DNA from: Nostoc sp. LEGE 12450
Lineage (GTDB): Bacteria > Cyanobacteriota > Cyanobacteriia > Cyanobacteriales > Nostocaceae
Direction: 5' to 3'
DNA: 64,000 bases
Assembly (NCBI RefSeq): GCF_015206895.1
Contig: NZ_JADEXU010000010.1
Location: forward strand, 25,313-89,312
The notes under the pieces are model-generated. The model was not told the DNA's origin, did not search any database, and worked only from the letters and a program-made list of their open reading frames with translations. The position numbers were made by a program, and so were the translations under genes. The first letter of the stretch is position 1. Every line of letters begins with the position of its first letter. Below, one piece after another: positions 36,811 to 44,370 of the stretch.

Positions 36811-37779
36811 TCATGCTTTCTTGCGTCTACAATACATTACCAAAAGTATAAATAATCCCATTCCTGCCAAATATTTAATTACATCAGGTATGCTTGGATT
36901 AGGTGAAAAGAAGCCTTCGATCGTACCAGCAATAATCAACATTGGTACAATGCCAAATACTAGCTGCACTGCTTGAGAACCATAAAATTTCAGTGCATCT
37001 CCACGGCGATATTTACCAGGAAATAAAATTGCTCTTGCTAATAAAAATCCTGCACCCCCAGCAAAAAAGATCGCGGGTAATTCCAAGGAACCATGTGGAA
37101 ACACAAAGGCCCAAAAAGAATAAGCCAGATTATTTTGACCAACTAAAGTGCCAACAGCACCAATTAATAAGCCATTAAAAATCATCAAATAGGCTGTATA
37201 TAGTCCAACAGTGATGCCACCGGCAACAGCACCAAAGGATACTGACAGATTATTGATCGTGATACTGCTAGATGCCAGAGGTTCAACACCGACAATTGAC
37301 CCCATCCATAATTTATGATCGTCTCGCACTTTGGTAATCAAACTTTCAGGTACGATCAAAGCCATAAAGCTGGGGTTTTGCCAAGAATACCACCAAGCCA
37401 CTAGTACCCCCAGTAGGAACAGTGCCGTGGCTACAGCAATATATGCAAATGTTTTCTGGACTACATCTGGTAATCCCCATCTGTAAAATTCTAGGATTGC
37501 CTGCCATTCCTGTCGCCGCGAACCTTGGTAAATCTGCGTATAGGCACGAGTTGTTAAAGATTGTAAACTTTGTATCAAAGTATTGCCGATTTGCTGGGTA
37601 CGGGCACGAGCCAAATCTGCCGCTACTGAACGATATAAACTCGCTAACTCTCTAATTTCTGCTGCCCTTAGAGACTTTAGCCCTCTTTTTTCTATCTGCT
37701 TTAATAGGGCATCCAGACGTTGCCAATTTGGTTCTCGTCGCGCAATCCAACGTTGAATATTCATGAATTTTGGGAACAC
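36811..37779 (-). CDS. Stage II sporulation protein M-like (SpoIIM) membrane protein
   Basis: Integral membrane protein of 322 residues. A cytoplasmic N-terminal helical part of about 100 residues (IARREPNWQRLDALLKQIEKRGLKSLRAAEIRELASLYRSVAADLARARTQ) is standard for bacterial SpoIIM-family proteins outside sporulators. About five to six hydrophobic segments follow, including NGLLIGAVGTLVGQNNLAYSFWAFVFPHGSLELPAIFFAGGAGFLLARAILFPG, the family core. In Bacillus SpoIIM works with SpoIID and SpoIIP in membrane migration, but cyanobacteria do not sporulate and the role here is unknown. It is divergent from the membrane and RDD genes at 37845-39521, a common partner set. Confidence 0.9.
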   Translation of the reverse strand: MFPKFMNIQRWIARREPNWQRLDALLKQIEKRGLKSLRAAEIRELASLYRSVAADLARARTQQIGNTLIQSLQSLTTRAYTQIYQGSRRQEWQAILEFYRWGLPDVVQKTFAYIAVATALFLLGVLVAWWYSWQNPSFMALIVPESLITKVRDDHKLWMGSIVGVEPLASSSITINNLSVSFGAVAGGITVGLYTAYLMIFNGLLIGAVGTLVGQNNLAYSFWAFVFPHGSLELPAIFFAGGAGFLLARAILFPGKYRRGDALKFYGSQAVQLVFGIVPMLIIAGTIEGFFSPNPSIPDVIKYLAGMGLFILLVMYCRRKKA

Positions 37780-37844
37780 TGAGTTTAACTTAGCTTAAGA
37801 TAGCCTCAAATTGATCTCCGTAGTTTCAAGGGAAATTTGCCATT

Positions 37845-38690
37845 ATGTCTGAAAATTTTGGATCTTCCGGCCAGATACAACCACTGAGTGTAGGAAATGT
37901 TGTCAGTGCTGCGGTGCGATTGTATCGTTCTCATCTTAAGACTTATCTGAAACTGGCTGCGATCGCTCACTTGTGGGTTATCGTTCCAATTTATGGCTGG
38001 GCAAAATATGCAGCCATCTCTGGACTAATTTCACGCTTGGCTTTTGGAGAATTGATTTACCAACCTGAAAGTGTCCAAGCCGCCAGCAGCCATGTCAATC
38101 CGCGTCTGTGGTCATTTTTAAGAGTTGGGTTTCAGGTAGGATTATCTTTGCTGGTAGTTTATTTAGGATTGGCGATCGCAGGTGGTATTCTGTCTGCTTT
38201 GCTGGTAGCGTTATTGGGAGGGATATTAGGTACTGCGGGTGTTATAGTCACAACCACATTGACAATAATTTTAATGGTAATTATTTTACTGTTGGGACTA
38301 ACCTGGTTCTACTCTCGTTGGATAGTAGCTGAGGTACCGCTAGCAGTTGAAGAAAATATTAATGGTGGCGAAAGTGTTGCTAGAAGTTGGGAGTTAACTA
38401 AAGCCTCGGTACTTCGCATTCAGGGCGTTGTTTTAGTTGCTTTTTTCGTTACACTGCCATTAGTGTTTGTATTAAATTATGTACCTAGCTTATTCCTCAT
38501 CAAGCTTGAGCCTGGTACTGTCATCTACGGAATTGTGTATTTTATTTCTGTGATTGGTAGCTTAGTAGGTGGAGTTTTGATAATGCCGTTCTGGCAAGCA
38601 TTAAAAGCTGTTTTATACTTGGATTTGCGGACTCGACGTGAGGGTCTGGGTTTGCAGTTAAGACAACCTCCTACACAAGATTTTCGTTAA
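37845..38690 (+). CDS. Multi-pass membrane protein of DUF7544/GdpP-membrane-domain type
   Basis: Protein of 281 residues with about six hydrophobic segments and the sequence SVARSWELTKASVLRIQGVVLVAFFVTLPL, a pattern (S-W-x-L-T-K-x-x-x-x-R) seen in membrane domains related to glycerophosphodiester phosphodiesterase integral-membrane parts and DUF975-like proteins. A Gly/Leu/Val-rich segment lies at about 105-155. It is 45 bases upstream of the RDD gene and almost certainly co-transcribed, and is divergent from SpoIIM with a 65-base shared promoter region. Function unknown. Confidence 0.75.
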   Translation: MSENFGSSGQIQPLSVGNVVSAAVRLYRSHLKTYLKLAAIAHLWVIVPIYGWAKYAAISGLISRLAFGELIYQPESVQAASSHVNPRLWSFLRVGFQVGLSLLVVYLGLAIAGGILSALLVALLGGILGTAGVIVTTTLTIILMVIILLLGLTWFYSRWIVAEVPLAVEENINGGESVARSWELTKASVLRIQGVVLVAFFVTLPLVFVLNYVPSLFLIKLEPGTVIYGIVYFISVIGSLVGGVLIMPFWQALKAVLYLDLRTRREGLGLQLRQPPTQDFR

Positions 38691-38735
38691 CTCAACGCTT
38701 TAATTCAACTCTATTAATTTTCAATTGGTTAAAAT

Positions 38736-39521
38736 ATGCGCTTTTTTAATCGCATCACATTCCAGACTCCAGAAAGTGTAGAGTTGGAATTTACTTTAGC
38801 GGGAATTGGTAATCGAGCTTTAGCGCTGCTGATTGACTATACAGTGTTGGGTATGACTTTGCTTTTGTTTGTCTTTACCTGGACTGTCTTTTCAACGCAG
38901 CTGGTCAATTTTCTTGAAGAGTTTTTTACGAGTTTACCAAATTTAGACATTTGGTTGTTAGCAATTTTCTTCATTATTGCCTTTGCAATTTACATCAGCT
39001 ACTTTGTATTTTTTGAAACCTTATGGTTTGGGCAAACCCCTGGTAAACGGGTTGCTAAAATTCGCGTAGTTCGAGATGATGGCAGGCTCATTGGGTTACA
39101 ACAAGCAACTCTCCGTGCCCTATTGCGTCCCTTTGATGAGATTTTATTTATTGGCGCTTTTTTAATTATGTTGGGTAGTCATGAAAAGCGTTTAGGTGAT
39201 TTGGCTGCCGGTACAATTGTAATTCAAGCTGAAACACCCATTGCATCTGCGACATTGACAATTTCAGAACAGGCAAAGGAACTTCATGAACAGTTAATCC
39301 AAATCGCCGATTTATCGAAATTATTGCCCGATGATTTTGCAGTTATTCGTGAATATTTGCAGCGACGGGCTGCAATGTCATTAAAGGCAAGAGCCTCACT
39401 ATCTCTAAAGTTAGCCGAGCAAGTAGTAGCTATTATTAATTTAGAAAACTTGCCAGAAGCTGTTACACCTGATGTATTTTTAGAAGCTGTTTATCTCGTA
39501 TATCAAGAACCTAAATTTTAG
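38736..39521 (+). CDS. RDD family membrane protein
   Basis: Protein of 261 residues. The RDD domain occupies about residues 15-160: LAGIGNRALALLIDYTVLGMTLLLF has the Arg and Asp-x-x pattern, and FGQTPGKRVAKIRVVRDDGRLIGLQQATLRALLRPFDEI and KRLGDLAAGTIVI complete the signature. A soluble C-terminal helical tail of about 85 residues follows (LPDDFAVIREYLQRRAAMSLKARASLSLKLAEQV). RDD proteins are suggested transporters or membrane organisers, mostly unproven. Together with the SpoIIM and membrane genes it forms a recurring bacterial neighbourhood, here lacking the MoxR/DUF58 genes often present. Confidence 0.9.
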   Translation: MRFFNRITFQTPESVELEFTLAGIGNRALALLIDYTVLGMTLLLFVFTWTVFSTQLVNFLEEFFTSLPNLDIWLLAIFFIIAFAIYISYFVFFETLWFGQTPGKRVAKIRVVRDDGRLIGLQQATLRALLRPFDEILFIGAFLIMLGSHEKRLGDLAAGTIVIQAETPIASATLTISEQAKELHEQLIQIADLSKLLPDDFAVIREYLQRRAAMSLKARASLSLKLAEQVVAIINLENLPEAVTPDVFLEAVYLVYQEPKF

Positions 39522-39585
39522 GTGAGAGATTTTATTTACAGCATGGACAAAAAGTTAAGTTTATCTAAAAGACAAAATCATAATC

Positions 39586-39630
39586 AGTAGTTAGTAGCCA
39601 GTGAGTGGAAACTACTGGCTACTAACTACT
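39586..39630. terminator. 17-bp perfect inverted repeat between convergent genes
   Basis: AGTAGTTAGTAGCCAGT (39586-39602) is exactly complementary to 39614-39630 with an 11-base loop. It lies between the 3' ends of the RDD gene (plus) and the DUF1868 gene (minus), so it would fold in both transcripts. No strong T-run. Confidence 0.6.
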
Positions 39631-39640
39631 AATTAATGAC

Positions 39641-40432
39641 TTAAAAATCTAAAATCGGCCAATCTGGTTCACGATAATAGTGTGTCATGTTGTCAAATTT
39701 TCGTAATTCAACACGATTGATCGAAAATTCTGGCAAATTAAACAGCCATTTTTCATTCAATTCCGAAAGATTTGTGCTGAAAATTGTGCGGTCTAAGTCA
39801 GATGAAACCTCCCCAAAATAGGCTAATGTAACATGGGCAGTGAAATGATAATGCTGCTCAATACCCAAGGCAATCAACTTGGGATTTTGATAAATTGTTC
39901 GGCGGAATTTAATAATTTCCTCATAGCAGCTTTCATTTTGAGGTACTAAACAAACAGCTATAGCTCTTGGCATCAGTATCAGTCCCAGCATTTGCCATTT
40001 AATCGGATGACTCCTATTTGTCATCAATTGTTGATATTGCTGAAACATTTCGGCTAAACAAGAGGGTAACTCCTCGTCAAATTTAGGATTCTTTTCGCGG
40101 GCATCAAGGTAAGCATGATCCCAAATTAAATCCGCTAAAGTTACATGGAAGCTAGCAGGAGGTACAGGTATAATCAAATTACGGTTTACAGGCAACTGCA
40201 AAAGTTCCTGTTGGTAAGTCTGTAATTTGGCATAGAAAGCAGAATTTTCTGATTCTTCTTCTGCCGCAGGCGGTGTAATTAGCGTATACCCAGGAAAAGA
40301 CGCTGCTTCTCTCAAGCCAGAATTTGGCTGAAATTTAGAAGATTCCTGAATATGCTGGGCTTGGGATCTGTAGGCTTCTGGCAGCGTCAGTCGTGCTAAC
40401 CGATTTAAGTAAGTTTGATAGTTGTCGTCCAA
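39641..40432 (-). CDS. DUF1868 2H-phosphoesterase-like protein
   Basis: Protein of 263 residues with two H-x-T motifs about 130 residues apart, SFHVTLADLIWDH and TAHVTLAYFGE, the defining pair of the 2H phosphoesterase fold, which hydrolyses 2',3'-cyclic phosphates or transfers phosphates in RNA ends and cyclic nucleotides. The N-terminal YQTYLNRLARLTLPEAYRSQAQHIQESSKF matches DUF1868 members. Substrate is not known. Single gene convergent with RDD. Confidence 0.85.
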   Translation of the reverse strand: MDDNYQTYLNRLARLTLPEAYRSQAQHIQESSKFQPNSGLREAASFPGYTLITPPAAEEESENSAFYAKLQTYQQELLQLPVNRNLIIPVPPASFHVTLADLIWDHAYLDAREKNPKFDEELPSCLAEMFQQYQQLMTNRSHPIKWQMLGLILMPRAIAVCLVPQNESCYEEIIKFRRTIYQNPKLIALGIEQHYHFTAHVTLAYFGEVSSDLDRTIFSTNLSELNEKWLFNLPEFSINRVELRKFDNMTHYYREPDWPILDF

Positions 40433-40597
40433 TCTTCATAGCCTCACGCTCTCACTTGATAGATTTTAGGGAAAATTACCCCGAATAAGAGAATGATTTT
40501 AAAAGTATTTAGTTTTTGGGGCTGAGGGAGTTAGCAGTTAGGAGTTTTAAGTATTCTTCTCCAATGAGCCATTCCCCATGCCCAATGAGGTTTATCT

Positions 40598-41587
40598 ATG
40601 CCAATCTATGTTTACTGGGGTGAAGATGATTTTGCGATGGAAAAGGCGATCGCTGTTTTGCGCGATCGCGTTCTCGATCCCAATTGGATAAGTTTTAATT
40701 ACACTGCATTCACCCCGGATCAAGCTGATGCTGCTATCCAGGCGTTAAATCAGGTGATGACACCCACTTTCGGCGCTGGTGGGCGCTTGGTATGGCTGAT
40801 AAATACAACCCTGTGTCAGCACTGTCCAGAGAATGTCTTAGCGGAAATGGTGCGATCGCTATCTGTCATTCCCGAAAACTCATTTTTATTACTCAGCAGC
40901 CGCAACAAGCCAGATGAACGCCTCAAATCCACGAAATTGTTAAAACAATTTGCTACCGAATTCCGAGAATTTCCCCTCATCCCCCCTTGGAAAACCGAAT
41001 TACTAGTGCAATCTGTTAATCAAGTAGCCCAGACTGTGGGCGTAAAATTGACTGCCAATACTGCCCAACTGTTGGCAGAATCCGTCGGAAATGATACGCG
41101 ATTACTCTATAATGAAATAGAGAAATTACGGTTATATGCTCACGGTAGCAATAAGCCTTTAGATGTAGATACCGTTACAAAGTTAGTAAGAAATACTACT
41201 CAGAATAGTTTACAATTAGCAGCAGCAATCAGAATAGGAGATACAGCGAAAGCTTTGACAACCTTGGCAGATATGATCAATGCTTCCGAGCCGGGATTAC
41301 GGATAGTTGCCACATTGATTGGACAATTTCGCACCTGGCTATGGGTCAAGATTATGATAGAAAGTGGTGAGCGCAACCAACAAGCGATCGCTATTGCTGC
41401 TGATATCGGTAATCCCAAGCGGATCTACTTCTTACAGCAAGAAATCAAACTGCTTTCTGTGCAACAGTTAATCTCCTGCTTACCTCTACTATTGGAGTTA
41501 GAAGTGAGCCTTAAGCAAGGAGCATCAGAAATGTCAACATTTCAGACTAAAGTCATCGAACTTTGTCAAGTATGCCAAGGAAGTTGA
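40598..41587 (+). CDS. holA: DNA polymerase III subunit delta
   Basis: Clamp-loader subunit of 329 residues that opens the beta clamp during loading; it works with DnaX (gene at 49538 in this window) and HolB. Seen: MPIYVYWGEDDFAMEKAIAVLRDRVLDPNW (delta N-terminus), PENSFLLLSSRNKPDERLKSTKLLKQF, the AAA lid SVGNDTRLLYNEIEKLRLYA, and LRIVATLIGQFRTWLWVKIMIE with the C-terminal LLELEVSLKQG. The P-loop is degenerate, as expected since delta does not bind ATP. The start ATG at 40598 gives the standard length. A DUF4168 gene follows with a 108-base gap. Confidence 0.92.
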   Translation: MPIYVYWGEDDFAMEKAIAVLRDRVLDPNWISFNYTAFTPDQADAAIQALNQVMTPTFGAGGRLVWLINTTLCQHCPENVLAEMVRSLSVIPENSFLLLSSRNKPDERLKSTKLLKQFATEFREFPLIPPWKTELLVQSVNQVAQTVGVKLTANTAQLLAESVGNDTRLLYNEIEKLRLYAHGSNKPLDVDTVTKLVRNTTQNSLQLAAAIRIGDTAKALTTLADMINASEPGLRIVATLIGQFRTWLWVKIMIESGERNQQAIAIAADIGNPKRIYFLQQEIKLLSVQQLISCLPLLLELEVSLKQGASEMSTFQTKVIELCQVCQGS

Positions 41588-41695
41588 CAATCAAATATAA
41601 AAACTTGATGTATTGAACAGTTGCTGGAACTTCCAACTCCGAAAATAATTCAAAGTCCTTATAATATCCCTGATGTAGTTTTGGTCATACACTAT

Positions 41696-42178
41696 ATGAA
41701 TAAAATTTCCAATTTTCTTTCCCGATCCAGCCGAAAGCGAATCCTTTGCCAATCATTCTTTTTCGGCGCGATCGCTACTGCGAGTGTCATTTCTAACGCT
41801 TTTTCAGTTAATTCAAAAGCTTATGGTCAAACTCCATCACCAATAGCTAACAATACTCAAATTGACAGCTACGCTCAAGCAGTGCTAGCAATGGAACCAG
41901 CACGTCAAAAGGCTTTTGAAACCATTAAAAACCTTATTGGCAATGGAGAAGTTCCCAAAATTGTTTGTAACGATTCTAACAGCATAAATGGTCTTCCTAG
42001 AAAGGCTCAAGATATCGCAGTAAATTACTGTAATAACTCTCAAAAAATTGTCCAAGATAATGGTTTGAGCATCGATCAGTTTAACAAAATTACTATAGAG
42101 CTACAAAATAACGATCTTTTAAAACAGCAGGTTTATAATACCTTACTGCGTCTGCAAAAAACTCCTGATTCTCCGTAG
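41696..42178 (+). CDS. Secreted DUF4168 protein
   Basis: Start chosen at ATG 41696 (MNKISNFLSRSSRKR) because it opens a basic-hydrophobic signal peptide (ILCQSFFFGAIATASVI) ending near VNSKAYGQ; the earlier TTG at 41621 adds an implausible leader. The mature part of about 110 residues, IDSYAQAVLAMEPARQKAFETIKNLIGNGEVPKIVCND and NGLSIDQFNKITIELQNNDLLKQQVYNTLLRLQ, matches DUF4168. Two or three cysteines (IVCND, VNYCNNS) could form a disulphide. Function unknown. A weak hairpin ending in TTTTTT near 42250 may end the transcript. Confidence 0.82.
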   Translation: MNKISNFLSRSSRKRILCQSFFFGAIATASVISNAFSVNSKAYGQTPSPIANNTQIDSYAQAVLAMEPARQKAFETIKNLIGNGEVPKIVCNDSNSINGLPRKAQDIAVNYCNNSQKIVQDNGLSIDQFNKITIELQNNDLLKQQVYNTLLRLQKTPDSP

Positions 42179-42373
42179 TTAAAATTTGCATCAACCTTAA
42201 AATAAGAGAGGATCGCGGTTAAAAAACTACCCTTGTTATGAAAGCGAGGGCTGGTATTTTTTATCTAAAAAACAATCAAAGATTGATTCATAAAATCCTT
42301 GTTTGTCGATAATAGGTTAATAAGTAATAATCTTTTATATTTTACGAATAAATTTTTATTACCATCCTATTAT

Positions 42374-42985
42374 TCAATTATCAGAAAGGTTTGCTTGCCG
42401 CTTAGTGTGAATATTTTTCATGTGCTTCTTCACAGTGTTTATGGTGATGTAAAGCTTCATAGCAATTTCTTTGTAGCTGTAGTTGCTTCTATAGAGAAAC
42501 CAAATTTCAGCTTCTCGTGGTGTGAGGTCAAATTTTTTAACTTCAGTGAGTGCTACATTTTTTACAGACTCATATTGATTTTCTATAGTAACTAATAAGC
42601 AAGGCACTTCAAACCCATCTAAATCTAGCAGTCTCACCCTAATCCGAAAAATATTTGACTTATCAAGTACAATTTCATCCGACAAAATCAGAAGTTTATC
42701 AGAAAACAAATACCGACTACTGAGTAAAGATTCACAAAGATTCCAAATAGCTGGCGGTACAAAATTCGGGTTGAAATTGTCTTGATTGAATTGGCAACAA
42801 AGGCGATTAGCAGACGCATTACTATGTACTACTTCACCTGTTGGGCTTAAAATTAATATACCGTCTTCTAAGCCCTCAATTACTTCTTGTAAAAAATTCG
42901 CTCGCTTCGAGTTAAGTAAATCAATATTCTCTAGCTGTTCTGGTTCTGCTACTGTTTTTACTAATGTCTTTGTTAAGGCAATCAT
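42374..42985 (-). CDS. LuxR-family transcriptional regulator with PAS-like sensor
   Basis: Protein of 203 residues. The N-terminal part (about 28-125) reads FLQEVIEGLEDGILILSPTGEVVHSNASANRLCCQ, a PAS-like opening. The C-terminal 60 residues are a LuxR helix-turn-helix, LTPREAEIWFLYRSNYSYKEIAMKLYITINTVKKHMKNIHTKRQA, with the conserved T-x-x-E and T-V-K-x-H recognition helix. There is no receiver domain, so it senses directly or binds a partner. Monocistronic; a large upstream region of 618 bases may carry its promoter. Confidence 0.88.
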   Translation of the reverse strand: MIALTKTLVKTVAEPEQLENIDLLNSKRANFLQEVIEGLEDGILILSPTGEVVHSNASANRLCCQFNQDNFNPNFVPPAIWNLCESLLSSRYLFSDKLLILSDEIVLDKSNIFRIRVRLLDLDGFEVPCLLVTIENQYESVKNVALTEVKKFDLTPREAEIWFLYRSNYSYKEIAMKLYITINTVKKHMKNIHTKRQANLSDN

Positions 42986-43603
42986 AGGAGATAGATTAAT
43001 GTATAAAATCGTGCTTGTTTGTTAGATTCGTGCAACTTAGAAGATGTACTAATCTATTTTTTGGATGATTATCTGAATAAATTGGATGAATATTGCAGAC
43101 TAATCATACCGATCAACGTAAGTACAAGTGTTCTTTTTAAAACAAACTCTTGAGAATACTCAATCAAAAATTCATCTATTTTGTTTGAATTAATTGAGGT
43201 TATACATTTTAAATACAACTCTGAAATAGCCTATTTCGGAAGACGCAAAATTTAATGAGGCTGGACTTGGCCTCGCTATGCTAAGGTGTCATTGCTAGAT
43301 TAATTGTCTAAAATCAAACGTATTGTTTTGTTTAATGTGAGCCACTTCTACAAAATAGCTATCACCCCAATAAATAAAAATTATTCAGATGTAAATAAAA
43401 ATATACACATATTTTTTATATGTGCGTGTATCCACCAACTATGCTAAATTGCAGACTAAATTTTACATTGATGAAAGCGGTTTTCATCTATTTGAACTAC
43501 ATCTGTCGTAGGTGCAATTCATGAATTGCACCTAGCGCGTGGTATAATTACCTAAAAATGTCTGTAAAGTAAGCGATCGCATCTCACAGTTAACCTCGCC
43601 AAC
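42986..43603. other. Divergent intergenic region with one palindrome
   Basis: A 618-base AT-rich gap between the LuxR gene (minus) and recR (plus). Apart from the palindrome at 43509-43534 and HIP1 at about 43574 I see nothing definite. No tRNA-like fold was recognised. Confidence 0.35.
43509..43534. repeat. Perfect 26-bp palindrome of the ATTCATGAAT family
   Basis: The two halves, TAGGTGCAATTCA and its complement, are fully symmetrical about the centre. It shares the AATTCATGAATTG core with 44331-44364 and, more loosely, 22697-22740. It lies 70 bases before the likely recR start. Confidence 0.75.
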
Positions 43604-44302
43604 TTGATAGGCTTAAAAGCCTCCATAATAAACGCCATACCAGACAGATGGAAGTACCTGAAAAATGTCATCATAGTTAAGGTAAAACATTCTGGAGATA
43701 AGACAACGGTTTACGCACGCCCTTTAGCACGGTTAATTGAGCAATTGCAACGCCTGCCGGGAGTTGGCCCTAAATCTGCCCAAAGACTGGCTTTGCATAT
43801 TTTGAAGCGTCCAGAAGCAGAAGTAGAAGCTTTGGCACAAGCTTTAGTTGAAGCCAAAAAACAGATAGGCTTGTGTTCTGTTTGCTTTCACTTATCTGCT
43901 GAACCTGTTTGTGAAATCTGTCGCAATGCCAACCGTGACAACAATACTATCTGTGTCGTAGCAGATCCGCGCGATGTAATTGCGCTGGAAAAAACCCGCG
44001 AATACAAAGGCAAATATCACGTTTTGGGTGGGGTGATTTCTCCAATTGATGGAATTGGGCCAGAACAGCTAAATATACTGGCTTTGCAGCGACGGGTAAA
44101 TCAGCAAAAACCTCAAGAAGTGATTCTGGCAATTAGTCCGAGTGTAGAAGGGGAAACAACAACACTATATATAGGTCAGCTACTGAAACCATTTACCAAG
44201 GTGACGCGGATTGCCTTTGGTTTGCCTGTAGGTGGTGATTTGGAATACGCCGACGAAGTGACCCTGGCAAGGGCATTAGAAGGACGCAGGGAGCTAGATT
44301 AA
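43604..44302 (+). CDS. recR: Recombination protein RecR
   Basis: DNA-binding clamp-like protein of recombinational gap repair in the RecFOR pathway. Seen: a helix-hairpin-helix [27 protein letters not shown], a four-Cys zinc site [16 protein letters not shown], and a Toprim domain [41 protein letters not shown] ending in a Walker B-like region and the typical ALEGRREL tail. The start is uncertain. The conserved part begins [11 protein letters not shown] at about 43712, but no ATG or GTG fits just before it; the only recognised in-frame start is TTG 43604, which adds about 36 residues, so a rare start such as ATA or ATC may be used. Confidence 0.92.
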   Translation: MIGLKASIINAIPDRWKYLKNVIIVKVKHSGDKTTVYARPLARLIEQLQRLPGVGPKSAQRLALHILKRPEAEVEALAQALVEAKKQIGLCSVCFHLSAEPVCEICRNANRDNNTICVVADPRDVIALEKTREYKGKYHVLGGVISPIDGIGPEQLNILALQRRVNQQKPQEVILAISPSVEGETTTLYIGQLLKPFTKVTRIAFGLPVGGDLEYADEVTLARALEGRRELD

Positions 44303-44330
44303 GCTTAATTAAAAGGTTTATAAACATTTT

Positions 44331-44364
44331 GAGGTAGGGGTAATTCATGAATTGCCCCTACCTC
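44331..44364. repeat. 34-bp near-perfect palindrome of the ATTCATGAAT family
   Basis: GAGGTAGGGG and CCCCTACCTC are arms around TAATTCATGAATTG, with one T-G opposition. It lies between the 3' ends of recR (plus) and the CHAT gene (minus), seven bases before the latter's stop, and may work as a bidirectional transcript end. Confidence 0.75.
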
Positions 44365-44370
44365 AAAGTA

